A stretch of 64,000 nt of DNA from contig OY987305.1 of assembly GCA_963920635.1 (NCBI GenBank), positions 7,045,153 through 7,109,152 of the forward strand. The letters run 5' to 3'. A program made the translations under genes and the position numbers. A model generated the notes under the pieces. It was not told where the DNA came from, ran no database searches, and saw only the letters and a program-made list of their open reading frames with translations. Below, piece by piece: positions 11,412 to 22,709 of the stretch. Source of the DNA: Pseudeuparius sepicola. Lineage: Eukaryota > Arthropoda > Insecta > Coleoptera > Anthribidae. Numbering within the stretch: the stretch's first letter is position 1; each line of letters begins with the position of its first letter.

Positions 11412-11466
11412 TATAGCTTTAGCCTGATGATGTAACTTTGGGAGTTACGAAACCGGTAGCTTTTTG
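11412..11466 (+). ncRNA. candidate hammerhead-like ribozyme in the right Penelope copy
   Basis: CTGATGA (11424-11430) is followed by a stem GTAACT/AGTTAC with a TTGGG loop, then GAAA (11449-11452), a very short third stem ACC/GGT and a GTA cleavage triplet ending at 11458. The first stem would pair AGC (11421-11423) with GCT (11459-11461). This is the order of core elements in a hammerhead with a minimal stem III. Hammerhead motifs are established for Penelope-like elements. One unpaired T between CTGATGA and stem II departs from the textbook core, so activity is uncertain. Confidence 0.6.
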
Positions 11467-11690
11467 AATTAAAAAGAAATTGTGGGACTGAGGTCTGTTT
11501 CCTTTATTTCCTTTCTAAAATATGAATAACCCACATGGGGTCCCCCTTCAATTAATACTTTTTGTACCTAGCAACCACTTTCGCAGCTAGCAACCAAAAT
11601 AACAGGACACCTCGAACATTTCACTTACGCTTACGAGCGTGCTGTAGGTATATGTAAAGTACTTAGGAGGAGGGAGCAGGAAGTTGATGG

Positions 11691-12379
11691 AGTTCTGATT
11701 AAAAAAAGGGGGAGATCTTGTTTTGGAGTGGTCGCGTGGTCGCGTACATTGATCACTTTATCTGTTTAAAATAGCGGAACAAAAAAGGCGGGGGGATGTT
11801 TTTAAAAATTCCCCGAATAAACCACAAAGGAATCCGGCGAGATTCAGCCAGCAACAAAAGGTAGATCCCTTTCACAAAGATTATCCCCTACCGGAGGTTC
11901 CCCATTGATTTGTAACAAGTAAAACCGCAAACAAAAACATATCCAGTCCGGTATTCATTTCAAACGTGGCGGCAGCCACCCCCTTTAATTTAAAACCACA
12001 TGAAAAGTAAGGAAGATTTAAGAAGGCAACATTAAATATCGAGCGGATTTATTGAAAATTCGGGGCTTAGGCCCGCATTCAGGGGAGTGCGCCCCCGAAA
12101 ATGAATCATCATATGATAATAACGGGCCGGGAAGACCAAAGTTATCACCCATCGATTTATTGCAAGCGAGATTACAACACGCCCTGCCATCGCTTTATTA
12201 CGGATGCGTTATCTAGCGGCTTTTTATTACCGTGGCCTAATTTCACCGAGCATGTTTGCCAACTTCTGGATATTAGGGCAAAACGGGTGAATAGCTACCA
12301 CTAAAACACTCTCGCATTCCCCACATAAAACCGAAAGCTCGTTTCTACGGATTGGGTACGATCACGATCTGTAACTATT
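11691..12379. other. no gene recognised, GC-richer unique DNA
   Basis: 11800-12330 is comparatively GC-rich and contains a 67-codon frame (12101-12304, +) with no recognisable domain. No repeat partner was seen within the window. Confidence 0.45.
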
Positions 12380-12460
12380 TTCAAGTAACCTAATTAAGTT
12401 ACTTCTTAGATTTTTTTAAAGTAACTTAACTAGGCGAACAATTTAATTAGGTTACTTGAA
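12380..12460. mobile_element. miniature inverted-repeat element
   Basis: Perfect 18-base arms, TTCAAGTAACCTAATTAA at 12380-12397 and its inverse at 12443-12460, enclose about 45 bases that hold a further small inverted pair (AAGTTACTT/AAGTAACTT). Target duplication not determined. Confidence 0.6.
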
Positions 12461-12818
12461 ATAAGTAAGGTTTTAGAAAAGTAGTAGTAGTAATTCATCC
12501 CAGTTTTAAAATAAAATAGAATCAAAAATTTTAAGGTACAAGATAGCGTTGAATCCAAGAAATATGAAACAAATTCAAACAACAAGAAGAATAATCCAAA
12601 ATAAACCTTCTTCCTTTTGTGATGACAATTTGACCTTGAATATGCCGATTTTAAAGAAATGTTTATTTTATAGCATTAATAGCATTACTTACTTAATAAA
12701 CTGTATGAACTGCAGGGATATTTAAGAATAAATTATTCAATTTTCTAATAATAATTATTATTAAAATGCAAATAGTACAAACTCCAATAATTAAGGTTAT
12801 ACTATCGAACATGATATA
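12461..12818. other. AT-rich stretch, nothing recognised
   Basis: No open frame, splice-flanked exon or repeat partner was recognised. Confidence 0.4.
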
Positions 12819-13727
12819 CAGGGTGAGTCGAAGTTAAACCGCCATACTCAAAATTTGAGTATTATTTTTAAAAATAAATGGGGTTCTTCATATAACATTT
12901 TGTCCAAAACGCTTCGTTTTAGACATACAGGGCGTCAAAGTTTTCTTTTAAAAACAGAAAAAAATTAGTATTTTCGGTTCCATTTATGCTATCGAGTTGA
13001 AAATTGGTACTTTTATGAATTTTCTATCAACTTTCTTCTAGCCGCTAGAGGGCGTTGGCTACGTCGTTACTTTCGAACAAAAGTGTTTTAAACTTTTGTG
13101 TCGTTGAAAAATCTGCATTTTGGACAGCGGAATATTAAATTACATTCGATTTTGAACAAAAAATGTCTCTTGTAAAAATACGAAAACCTTAACCGTTTTC
13201 ATGAAAAACGCAATTTTGTGTCGCGGTGCGCGTGAATTGGAAAAAATTAAAATTTCGTAGTAGGCTGAGAAATGGGATTTATTCATTTGGAATTCTTTAT
13301 TTACAGTAGGTATTGTCCTAAATTAACAATTTTTGTGAAATTAGTAATAAAAAGAACTTTAACCAAGACAACTTTATTATAATTTTTTCGTTATGTTTTT
13401 GCTAATATGCAGATTTTTCAACGACAAAAAAGTTTAAAACACTTTTGTTCGAAAATAATGACGTAGCCAACGCCGTCTAGCGGCTAGAAGAAAGTTGATA
13501 GAAAATTCATAATCGCCGTCCCAGAAAACATAAAAGTACCAATTTTCAACTCGATAGCATAAATGGAACCGAAAATACTAATTTTTTCTGTTTTTAAAAG
13601 AAAACTTTGACGCCCTGTATGTCGAAAACGAAGCGTTTTTGGACAAAATGTTATATGAAGAACCCCATTTATTTTTAAAAATACTACTCAAATTTTGAGT
13701 ATGGCGGTTTAACTTCGACTCACCCTG
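12819..13727. mobile_element. long palindromic TA-flanked element with CAGGGTGAGTCG ends
   Basis: The left end CAGGGTGAGTCGAAGTTAAA is mirrored by the right end, and TA flanks both sides (12817-12818, 13728-13729). The arms run about 12819-13117 and 13410-13727, nearly identical by eye, around a loop of about 290 bases without recognisable coding motif. A short insertion near 13513-13525 breaks the right arm. Confidence 0.85.
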
Positions 13728-13734
13728 TATAACT

Positions 13735-15594
13735 AACCACTTATCCATTAGGTTCTCTGTTTTACGCTAGTAAAGGTCACAAAGAAAAGTATATTCGAAA
13801 TGAATATTCACATTTCGACATGAGTGTAGGTAACTTAATTTCCCATAGGAGCAAAAATATCTTAATTTCACAGTGAAATAAGTAAATAATGTATTTGTAG
13901 TTTCCAAGAAAATAATATATTTTGTTCGATAAAAGTATTCTAAGTATACAGAACGAAATCGCTTGCCCAAATGTGAACTTACTTCGTGCGTGGTGTAGGG
14001 TGTAGTTGCTCGCTTTAACTAAAATTATTAGTTGAATACTTTCCTAATTTCATTTTCTTCAGGAATGCTAGATGGATGGATAGAGAATAAACTAACAATA
14101 ACAGTTTCTGCTAAAATAATGCCGTTCTTATCTCAATTCTTGAAACTGTTTGATCCAAGAACTACTTAGGTATACGTATTTATTAATTATATTTGAATAT
14201 GACTTTTATTTAGAATATGGATATTTGGATATAACGCTATTTTTAATGTTGGATACTATTCTTGAAGCTATGGGCATATCATGTATATATATTTATTGCT
14301 AGTTGCCCAAAATTTAGTAAAGAACCTTAAAACCTAAGAACATAATTTTTATTTGTTGTAATAAGTTACTTTTCAAAGCTACTTACAGATTTAGCAGAGA
14401 GAAAAAGTGCTAACCGGATTTAATACTTTTTTGAATAGATGGATCCAACCATCACTGGGAATTGGATGAATTTCTGATATAGCCCTTGCCAAAATGGCTA
14501 GCAAAATAACGGCTTTCTGGTGATATTACCGAGAACCTAAGACACATACATATATTACTAAACAATAAAGTGCTTTGTTATGGGTCAGTTCTTCTAACTG
14601 ATCTGATTGAAATACTTATTTATATTTATAGCGACAGTAATACCATACCATACCAGACAATCAAACTGCTTAGTGGAAACTGTTTGGCGAGGACTAAGTA
14701 TATTACTGTAACTGTAGCGTACCCCAGGGTTGCCTCATGGGTCCGGCTACATCGACCTAAGAAAACCTCAAATGCCACGTTATAAAAAATGCTCCGCTCT
14801 TATTTTTTTTATGTTAAATACGCGGTGTGCCGACTTTTGATACAATTTGTCGACTTTATGACAGGCACGGTGGAAGTTTAATTTGTCATATCCTGCACGC
14901 AACACAGTGTTGCGTGCGGGCGAATTTTTTTAAGTACACGCCGCCCAAACATAACGTACAGGGGTGTTTAACTCGGAGTTATTCCATACTTGTATTTTTT
15001 TATGTCGGGCGTTATGGGGGTCCCGGTTCCGCGCCTTAATTCCTTATTTACGTTTTATTGCGTTCGTTGTGAGGAACAGAAGGACGCGGGAAGTGTAAGT
15101 TATAAGAAGAACTTTCGCTCGAATGTATGGGGACCCGCCGGGGCCCCAAACGTGACATTCATGTACAGGGTGGACGGGGAGCAATTATCCTTTTGGCGCT
15201 TTCCCTCTAGGTACGCAACCCCTGGAGTCCATTTGGACGAAAAAAAAAAACAGAACATGTAGTTTTTGGATTTATTATCATTGCCGGCTTGTATTTATTA
15301 TTGAATTATTGCGTATTTTCATTAGTTGTGAGATCAGAACACTTAAATCTTGTGTTCCAAGTTAGGTACCTATCCACTTTATGATGACAACACAATAGGT
15401 ACTTCAGTTTGTAGGAAAACCGAGCATTTTTGGGATAATTTTTATAGAATATAGCCGATCCGTATTTTTATACGTGTGACAGGAGGCAATAATACTTATT
15501 GAATTGGGCCCACAAAACTGCAATTCTTTCAAATTTAACGCGCCTTGTGGATTTTTGAAGAAAGGTATGGCTTACTAGATATTTAGAAAAAAAA
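13735..15594. other. no gene recognised
   Basis: Unique-looking sequence. 14820-15260 is GC-richer and has overlapping frames of 70-90 codons (14827-15039 and 14990-15262, +) without recognisable domain or splice context. No RNA gene recognised. Confidence 0.45.
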
Positions 15595-15599
15595 CGAAA

Positions 15600-16037
15600 T
15601 TTTAGCGATTTATTCCAATTCATCTAGCTTCGTTGTTTCTGATTTTAGAAAAAAGTGTAAATACCAAAGTTGGAGGGAATTCGGTTATCATGTCCTAATT
15701 TCCGCAACAGCTGCCATTTTGAGATATAACACAAACTTGTGTTTTGTTAAAGGGAAACCATAGTTATTTCCGTTATTTTTCTGAATAACCATATCGAGTA
15801 TTATATTGTTGGACAGCTCTGATTTTTTGAGACCATGGCCAACTATGGTTTCTATTTAGAAAAACACAAGTTTGTGTCATATCTCGAAAATGGCAGCTGT
15901 CTCGGAAACTAGACATGATAACCGCATTGGGGACACAATTCCCTCCAACTTTGGTTTTTACACTTTTTATCTAAAATCAGAAACAACCAAGCTAGACGGA
16001 TTAGAATAAACCGCTAAAAAAAACTCACCCTGTACTC
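15600..16037. mobile_element. palindromic element, left end eroded
   Basis: 15600-15775 is mirrored by 15837-16020 (for example GAGATATAACACAAACTTGTG against CACAAGTTTGTGTCATATCTC in shortened form). The right end reads CTCACCCTGTA, the inverse of the TACAGGGTGAG ends of neighbouring elements. The matching left terminus is missing. The arms differ at scattered positions, so this copy is older than 12819-13727. Confidence 0.7.
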
Positions 16038-16861
16038 TCCCGTGTTAAGTATATTTATGTTTATATTTTGTTGTTTGGTTGGCATTATCCTGGCCCTACT
16101 AGAAATTCCTACCAACAAGAGTTCTTCTTTATCAAATTAAACCTTTGTTTCTTACGACTTTTGTGGCATCCAGTGTTAAAAAAAAACTAGAAAATTCGTG
16201 GAGCAAACAAAATAGGTATAAATCCAACCTATTGAAAATAACGTTATTGCTTAATCTAATTTCGATCGTGAAATACTGCTTTAAATCAACCTGTTTCCCA
16301 AATAGTAAAGATCGAAGGTTCTGCAACGCCCAATCGCGCACCCTGTATAATTCCCCCATTAATAAACAAAACTTTTTAAATTTTAACAACTTGGGAGGCT
16401 TAAGTCCCGGCGAAATGTAAATTTTATGCGAGGTGAAAGTTCTGCGTTTCTTCCCGAGCCACATAATAATTTTGCTCCTAAAATGGAGGCGGGCAATCGT
16501 TAAAGTCGTCATTTCTAATGTAAATAAGAAAGCCTCTCTCGCGAGTGTTCCCAGGGTTCGCGGCCTTCATTGCGTCATAATGTCTCGTTCTGAAGTATGA
16601 ACTAGTCAAGAACGGGGCCACATACCCGCTACCGAATTAGAAGATATTCGCATGTTCGGGCTTAGGTAATTTTATTTATGTTTTATGGGATTATAAAACA
16701 AACTAGAACGTTGATCGCAGATTAGATTTTAACTTACCTACAGCTAGAATTCAGGCTATGCTGTAATATTTCACTTCCCAACTAATACAATTCTTACATT
16801 TTTCAAAGTTCAACAAAACGCCAGAAAATGTCCAATAATTTATGACTTGGGCATTAAAAAT
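16038..16861. other. no gene recognised
   Basis: Contains opposite-strand open frames (16132-16512 minus, 16145-16420 plus) that shadow each other and match no recognisable protein. Probably host noncoding DNA. Confidence 0.45.
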
Positions 16862-17586
16862 AAAAAAACCTTTTCCTGCTCCCTCCCCCGTAAGTACACT
16901 TTACATACTCGATAACAGGCCCGAAAGCGAAAGTCAAATGTTCGAGGTGCCCTGTTATTTTGGTTGCTAGCTGCGAAAGTGGTTGCTAGGTACAAAAAGT
17001 ATTGCTTAGCAACCCTTACGCGGCAAGGACCTTAAAACCATTAATAAAATATATATAGCAACACGAATCTTACGTCAATTTTAATAGGTTACAAAATAAT
17101 CGTTTTACAAACTGGTTTTGATCATAAAGAACACGAATTGTACCAAAGAAAAATTAATAATTTCAATGTTTCTCTGGCGTCAAATAAGAGCCGCATTAAC
17201 AGAACAAGTTTGACAGGCACCGCGCTACCGGTAGGGTGAGAGTACGCGATTAGTAATCCGTAGATCCAGGGTTCAAATCCCACACAAAGCTCAAATTTTT
17301 TTATTTATTTTTTATTATATTTATATCGCTGCATTCTGCTCTTATATTTATCACTGATTATCATTTTTAGTAATTGAACAAAGGTTATTTTGAAGATCAT
17401 TATTACTCACAATCTACTCCATATGTATTTAGAGCTTTATTCAAAGTACCTATAACCTGAAATTGTCGGTAGCAGGAAAAATGTAATACATTGCACGATG
17501 CGTAAGCTCTTTTTTGGCCTCGGAGGTCTTTAAACAACCTCCTCGGCCAAAAAAGTGCACTTACGCATCTGGCAATGTAAATAACT
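16862..17586 (-). repeat. most complete copy of a ~0.7-kb dispersed repeat with a tRNA-like segment
   Basis: Read on the minus strand it starts with a strong hairpin (17490-17579, arms ACATTGC and GATGCGTAAG around two GGCC-rich arms). It then has CTACCGACAATTTCA, a tRNA-like block (opposite orientation, 17207-17290), TTTTAAGGTCCTTGCCGCG, two TAGCAACC words and a G-rich end near GGGGGAGGGAGCAGG. Partial copies are at 300-440, 4610-5960 and 9294-11690, the last two split by younger insertions. No protein is encoded. It could be a composite SINE-like element or a nonautonomous DNA transposon. Confidence 0.7.
17207..17290 (+). other. tRNA-like segment, probable SINE head or tRNA relic
   Basis: GGTTCAAATCC (17270-17280) is a near-perfect internal B box, and GGTGAGAGTACGCG plus ATTAGTAATC upstream resemble D-arm and anticodon-arm sequence. 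The A box is weak and no acceptor stem closes, so this is not a functional tRNA. It is embedded in the repeat at 16862-17586 in opposite orientation to that repeat's reading above. Confidence 0.5.
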
Positions 17587-17596
17587 ATTTTAAAAA

Positions 17597-18365
17597 CAAG
17601 CTTTTATTTAAGCTGTGTACTAAAACGAATCAAGTAAGTTTGGGTTTTCGTTAAGATAATTCAATTCCAAATTGCCATAAGTTTTTGCAAATTGAAAAGC
17701 TTGTCGCGCGCGAAATGTTGATGAAAGTAGGTACCAATTTATTTTATTGGACAGTGATTGGTTGATAAGTAAGTACCTATTTGCCAAAGTATGAATTTTT
17801 TTCTTTCCAATTCGCGGGACAAGCTTTTCAATTTCCAAAAACTTGTCACAATTTGGAATTGAATTATCTTAACGAAAACCTAAACTTATTTTATTCGTTT
17901 TAGTACATGGCTTAAATAAAAGCTTGTTTTTAAAATGTTTTTTTTTTCAATTTTATTTGGTACTTTTTAGTACCTATTTGATTCCCATGTCAGGAGGGTG
18001 GTAAAGAAATTTAGTCCGCCATCTTCGGGCGGTCGCCATATTGGGTATCAAATAGGTAATCCGCCGACTTGGAGCGGCGGCCATATTGAAATTAGTGTGA
18101 TGTTACTAACTTTATCGTTTTCTACTCTTCAAGCCCTTTCATTTGATACCCATATTAAGGCGGTTGACAAAAAATACATCATCCGCCATCTTGGACCGGC
18201 GGCCATTTTGAAAGTATTACAATATTGAGTATTGCATATTGTATTGTCACCGGAACTAGAGGTGTATGCACAATTTCAGCTCAATCGGATGTCAGGAAGT
18301 GGTTCTAATTCAGCTTGCAAGATTCGATCCACACATGCATACTGGCAAATTAAATAAAAGCTTGT
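17597..18365 (+). mobile_element. nonautonomous element of the ACAAGCTTTTATTTAA family, second copy
   Basis: Bounded by ACAAGCTTTTATTTAA (17597-17612) and its inverse (18350-18365). The 5' part is a hairpin (17597-17765 mirrored by 17770-17935). The 3' part contains GATGGCG-type words, CCGCCATCTT, ATTTGATACCCAT and AGCCCTTTCATTTGATACCC as an internal direct duplication. The open frame 17998-18228 is a by-product. Its best relative is the inverted copy at 19140-19800. Confidence 0.7.
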
Positions 18366-18367
18366 AA

Positions 18368-19130
18368 AAACATAATAGGTTTTTTTATAACACAGCATTT
18401 GATAAGGCTTTGCCACCCCGCCCATTTTTCTTAAGGTTACTCCCGTGTAAGTTTAATAAGAAGGTTAACCTGATCTCGCCAAATGCGTCAGTTGTCCGTT
18501 AAGGTTCGACAACCACAAAAATCAAAAGTTAGGTTGTGTGGTTGTTTGAATAATATCGGCGCCGGTATTAAAGACGAATATTTCAAGGCCTACGGTCTTT
18601 GGCCGTATACATATTATGCATGACGGAAAATATCCGATAACTGCCAAATAAAGAAATCGACTGCAGATGCGTGTCACTATCCGCCCGAATGCAATATACC
18701 TCTCAAAAATTCCTTTTATTTCGGACAAAATCTGCACCGGCGCCATATGCGAGGACATCGCTCGGTGCACCTTCCTGCAGATTTGAGAAGCCCGGCACGA
18801 AACACCGTGAGATTGCGTAATTTTCACACACACATGCTCGACGAAACAGATTTGATTAAAACGGAACCCTTAAATTTTCGATGCTATTTTAATTAAAATT
18901 GCAAAGACGGAAATAGAGGGAAAGAACAACGTAACGAATGTGTGCGGACTTGTTTTCCCAGATAGGCGGTGAACTTGCAAAGTGTATTAAATTCCGGGAA
19001 CATACGTTTAATTTGTAAGAGCATTAATAAACATATTGTTGGAAAGCAAGTAGGTAGTTTAGTTAATATGATGAACACGAGACAATGCGAATTATACTAC
19101 TATGTACATGTAATACAAAAAATTGCTTTT
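18368..19130. other. no gene recognised
   Basis: Unique-looking DNA between two inverted copies of one repeat family. A 103-codon minus-strand frame (18522-18833) has no recognisable motif. Confidence 0.45.
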
Positions 19131-19139
19131 TACCTGCCC

Positions 19140-19800
19140 TGTTAGTATGTACGTGTGGGTCGAATCTTGCAAGCTGAATTAGAACCACTTCCTGGCATCC
19201 GATTGAGCTGAAATTTTGCATACACCTTTAGTTTTGGTGACAATACAATATGCAATACTCAATATTGTAATACTTTCAAAATGGCCGCCGCTCCAAGATG
19301 GCGGATGATGTATTTTTTGTCAATCCCCTTAATATGGGTATTAAATGAAAGGGCTTGAAGAGTAGAAAACGATAAAGTTTTAATCACACTAACTTCAATA
19401 TGGCCACAGCTCCAAGATGGCGGATTACCTATTTGATACCCATCATGGGTATCAAATGAAAGGGCTCGACGGGTAGAAAACGATAAGGTGAATGACTTCA
19501 TACGAAATCGAATATGGCAGCCGCCCCAAGATGCCGGACTAAATTTCTCTACCACCCTCTTGACATGGGAATCAAATAGGTACTAAAAACCACAAAATAA
19601 AATTGAAAATAAAAAACCTTTTTAAAAACAAGCTTTTATTTAAGCCATGTATTAAAACGAATAAAATAAGTTAGGTTTTATTGAGATAATTCAATTCCAA
19701 ATTGCGACAAGTTTTTGCAAATTGAAATCTTGTCGCGCGAATTGTAAAGAAAAAATGCATACTTTGGCAAATAGGTACTTGCTTATCAACCAATCACTGT
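19140..19800 (-). mobile_element. truncated inverted copy of the ACAAGCTTTTATTTAA family
   Basis: 19140-19620 is the reverse complement of about 17940-18320, and 19620-19800 continues through the hairpin arm before breaking off in the loop. The terminal 3' repeat is absent at the left edge. The 98-codon frame 19259-19555 is repeat sequence, not a gene. Confidence 0.7.
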
Positions 19801-20829
19801 GAAAAGTGGCCACAATTTTTAGAACGATCCGAATTTAGATGTGTGCAAAAACACAAGCTGGGAATGGTCGCTGAAATATAGTAGGAACGTGTCGGATGTT
19901 GAATATATAATTTAATTCTGTAATTTAAAGACCAGGTATAGTCGTCATAAAATGCGTATTCAATTGATTTATTGGCCTTACGCGAGGTGTCATGTTTCTG
20001 AAATATTAGAAATCCAACAATTAATCTGCATACAAGATCTACGAAGCTAGTTTCGGCTGACACACAAATAACATTAGCATACGTCATTGTTTAGCAAACT
20101 GTCCCGGGAATTCGTTAAATTTGTTCGCAATTTTGTATTAGCTGCAATAAAAAACCGGCAAAACCTCTATCTTGAGGTGCGTATTAATGTAAAATGCTGA
20201 TATATCGTGTTTTTACCAATTCACACAAATTTGATCGCGTGCCTACATTGAATTAATCAAATGTGCAGATTTAGGTATTTTCCCCCCCATACAAGTCGGT
20301 CTCTCACTCGTTATTTGTTGGCCTCCACTACATAATACACCTACAGCTTGTCCCAAATCGTATTTCCTTCCTCACTGCACGAACTTTCAAATTGCTTCAC
20401 TACCAGGAATTTTTCAAGAAAGATGCTTCTGTAAGGTTCTTGGTTCTTGCATATCTAACACTGTCACCGCGCATTGACGCCTTCATCATCTTCACCAAAA
20501 GAAGTTTGGGTAGTACCTAATCGTGTTGCTGAGTGACGCTGCCAATGAAAGGTGCTTATAATGTAGGTAAATAGTGCGTCTATACTATATCCAAGTTACA
20601 GAGGCAGTGAATCAAAATATTGGCAACCACGTGGTTGCGATGTGACCTCTCTTATTGGTCTGGCCGTCGTAAAATCTCAAGTGTTTAGGTGGCGAGCGGA
20701 ATGCAGGGCCGGCTCTTCCCTGAGTCGAGTTTCCTGCATATTTTAGATCGGATCGCGAACAGTATATTCTGTAAATTTATTTTGCTACTTAATTTAAAGA
20801 AATTTATAAATATTCACGAAAGATAAAAA
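19801..20829. other. no gene recognised
   Basis: No exon with splice signals and no repeat partner were recognised. A 97-codon minus-strand frame (19794-20087) has no recognisable domain. Confidence 0.4.
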
Positions 20830-20963
20830 CAAAATTGTATTGAATGTCGGACAAAATCAAAATTGTCATGGACAATTCAAAACGACTATTACGAGAAACA
20901 GAGCTTGACTTTGACAGTTTGTATTAGGTGTTAATTGTTGTGTTACCACATCGTGCTGTGAAA

Positions 20964-21850
20964 ATGGTATATTTTTGTTATAATATTAGTGAGAAAAAAA
21001 ACGACATTGTTGAATGTTATGTTTCTTGCGAAATGAATGCGCACGAATATACCCAGGGAGAGTCCTACCTCATCACACATATTTTAAATATATTTATAAC
21101 AAATCGAGAATTACTGGAAGTTTAAACAATAAAGAGAAATAAACCACGACATGTTTTAACTGAGAATATGCAGGAAGCAGTCTTAATATACTTCGTGGAA
21201 ACTCTGAGACTCTATTAAAGATGCATCGAGATATTTGCAAATATCATGGAGCTCAGTCCAGAGAGTGTTGAAAATGCATAAGTTTAGACCATATGTTATC
21301 GCCAAGTACAAAAACTGTATGAAAATGATAATTATAGAAGTCGAGAATATTGACGTTTAGTGTTGGAGAGGCATGTGGAAAATGATCAGTTTATAGATAC
21401 GTATTTTATCACTTGTAAATTATCACTATAAAGATTACACTATACTACTATTAATTAACTATTACTAGACATTACTATTCTGTTACTATTCCTACGGTTA
21501 TTACTATTACAGATTCTAGATTGTGGACAGATGAAGCCACTTTTACAACATGTGGCGTTTTGAATAGAAGAAACACTCACTATTGGTCATCAAAAAATAC
21601 ACGACAATAACTTCAACTTCAATAAATGTTTGGTTTTGTAATTTTCGGAATTACATAAATTGGTCCAGTATTTTTTGAAGGTGGTTTAGCTGGACGAAAA
21701 TATTTACGGGTCTATGCGGAGAGGTAAAATAATTTCTATCAAGGTAAAGAAAAAATATCTCTGGAGGCAGGTATGTTGGCTAACTACAAGAGAAGTTTAT
21801 GTTCTCTGTGTTGCACAAAATGGAAGCAGTATAGAACACCTTTTATAATT
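20964..21850 (+). pseudogene. transposase pseudogene (DUF4817-type N-terminus plus DDE region)
   Basis: Several frames together show the parts of one insect transposase family. The N-terminus is MVYFCYNISEKKNDIVECY and CEMNAHEY near 20964-21050. HKFRPY, QKLYENDNYRSREY and ERHVENDQFID lie at 21270-21400. WTDEATFTTCGVLNRRNTHY (from 21523) contains the motif around one catalytic Asp. GPVFFEGGLAGRKYL is at 21662-21706. An insertion of about 110 bases lies between the ENDQF and WTDEATF blocks. Stops and frameshifts are numerous, so the gene is dead. Confidence 0.8.
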
Positions 21851-21908
21851 TAATTTAATTCATAATAAAGTATCATGTTCCATCGATAAATATGTCTTTT
21901 ATTAAGAT

Positions 21909-21999
21909 TAAATAATAATAATAATAATTCTTACCCTCACAATACTCCAAACTAGGAGTACCCCAGAAGCAACCACTTGCTTGTGCGGGGGAGGGGGGC
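21909..21999 (-). repeat. short repeat with (ATT)n tail, probable truncated LINE 3' end
   Basis: Read on the minus strand, CCCCCTCCCCCGCACAAGC, TGGTTGCTTCTGGGG and TAGTTTGGAGTATTGTGAGG are followed by an ATT microsatellite. The same ~80 bases with an ATT tail recur at 27656-27754. A fixed 3' end plus a simple-sequence tail is typical of severely 5'-truncated non-LTR retroelements or SINEs. Confidence 0.6.
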
Positions 22000-22536
22000 A
22001 ATTACTATTATTTTGTCTTCGTTGCCATTTGCGGCTAGGGCCGACTTTTTTCCCGATAGAACTAGGATAGCATTCGCTCAAGTACTACGGAAAACCTTAG
22101 AAAACCGTAGTAATCCCAGTGAGTGTAGGACAATTAGTAAATCACACGGATAAAGCTATTTAGGAGCTATACCGTGAATCCACATTTGTCCAGCGCTCTT
22201 GGCCATAGCGGTGTTTTTCTTTAAAGACATGTGACAGAAAAAGTAAAATATAATTTATGGAAAATTCCCACAGCAGTATTGGCTTTCTTGAATTTTCAAT
22301 ATATTATTTTATGTGATTGTGGGAATACAACAATTAATGTAAACTGTCAAATCCCCATTTATAATATTCTCGTAATAACAATTGCTTTGAATTTTCCATG
22401 GCAATTTTGATTTTGTGAGATTCAATAATTCAAAGGACGATTTTGTGCAAACTACTAAAGCAAACATATAACATATATTTATATATCGTTGAAACTAGAA
22501 AAATGCGTAGATTTTGAAAATCGAGAAATATAAGTA

Positions 22537-22707
22537 CAGGGTATTTCATCTAAAAAAACGTAGGCTTGATCTATATCTCCAAAACGCGGCATTCATTTGT
22601 TTTTCTGAATACACAAAAACAATTTTTTACAATTTTCATATTTACATTTTTTCCCAAAATTGAAAACAAATAAGTTAAGAGAGTAGAATGTTATGTGAAT
22701 AACCCTG
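22537..22707. mobile_element. small TA-flanked element
   Basis: A 171-bp unit with ends CAGGGTATTTCA and the near-inverse GTGAATAACCCTG, and TA on both sides (22535-22536, 22708-22709). It fits the same TA-inserting group as the larger palindromes, but the inside is not strongly palindromic. Confidence 0.55.
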
Positions 22708-22709
22708 TA

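Larger units (their letters stand above)
9334..11553. mobile_element. head-to-head dimer of a 5'-truncated Penelope-like retroelement
   Basis: A minus-strand copy (9334-10712, 1379 bp) and a plus-strand copy (10713-11520, 808 bp) face each other with their truncated 5' ends, so that 9334-10141 and 10713-11520 form an 808-bp inverted repeat. I see only one base difference between the arms, near 9467. A 33-base tail (11521-11553) follows the right copy. AATACTTTTTG at 9323-9333 is repeated at 11554-11564 and is the target duplication. It is present once in the paralogous empty site near 17000. Partial copies in inverted arrangement are characteristic of Penelope-like elements. The near-identity of the arms implies a recent event. 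Confidence 0.9.
9294..11690 (+). repeat. copy of the 16862-17586 repeat family, split by the Penelope-like dimer
   Basis: 9294-9333 (AAGGTCCTTGTCGCGTAAGG, TTGCTAGGCAATACTTTTTG) and 11554-11690 (TACCTAGCAACCACTTTCGC, then AACAGGACACCTCGAACATTT and GGAGGAGGGAGCAGG) join into sequence that matches the minus strand of 16862-17036. That continuous copy is the empty site for the intervening 2.2-kb insertion. Confidence 0.75.
20830..22445 (+). mobile_element. decayed Tc1/mariner-like transposon with DUF4817-type transposase
   Basis: Inverted sequences of ~115-130 bp bound the region: 20830-20945 (ACAAAATCAAAATTGTCATGG, CTATTACGAGAA, TTTGACAGTTT) is mirrored by 22313-22445. Between them lies a transposase pseudogene in plus orientation. 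A short repeat with an (AAT)n run (21909-21999) sits downstream of the coding relic. Exact termini and target duplication could not be fixed. Confidence 0.7.

Noticed and set aside
17215..17290. Functional tRNA gene
   Set aside because: The B box is good, but there is no closing acceptor stem and the A box is weak. The block is part of a dispersed repeat.
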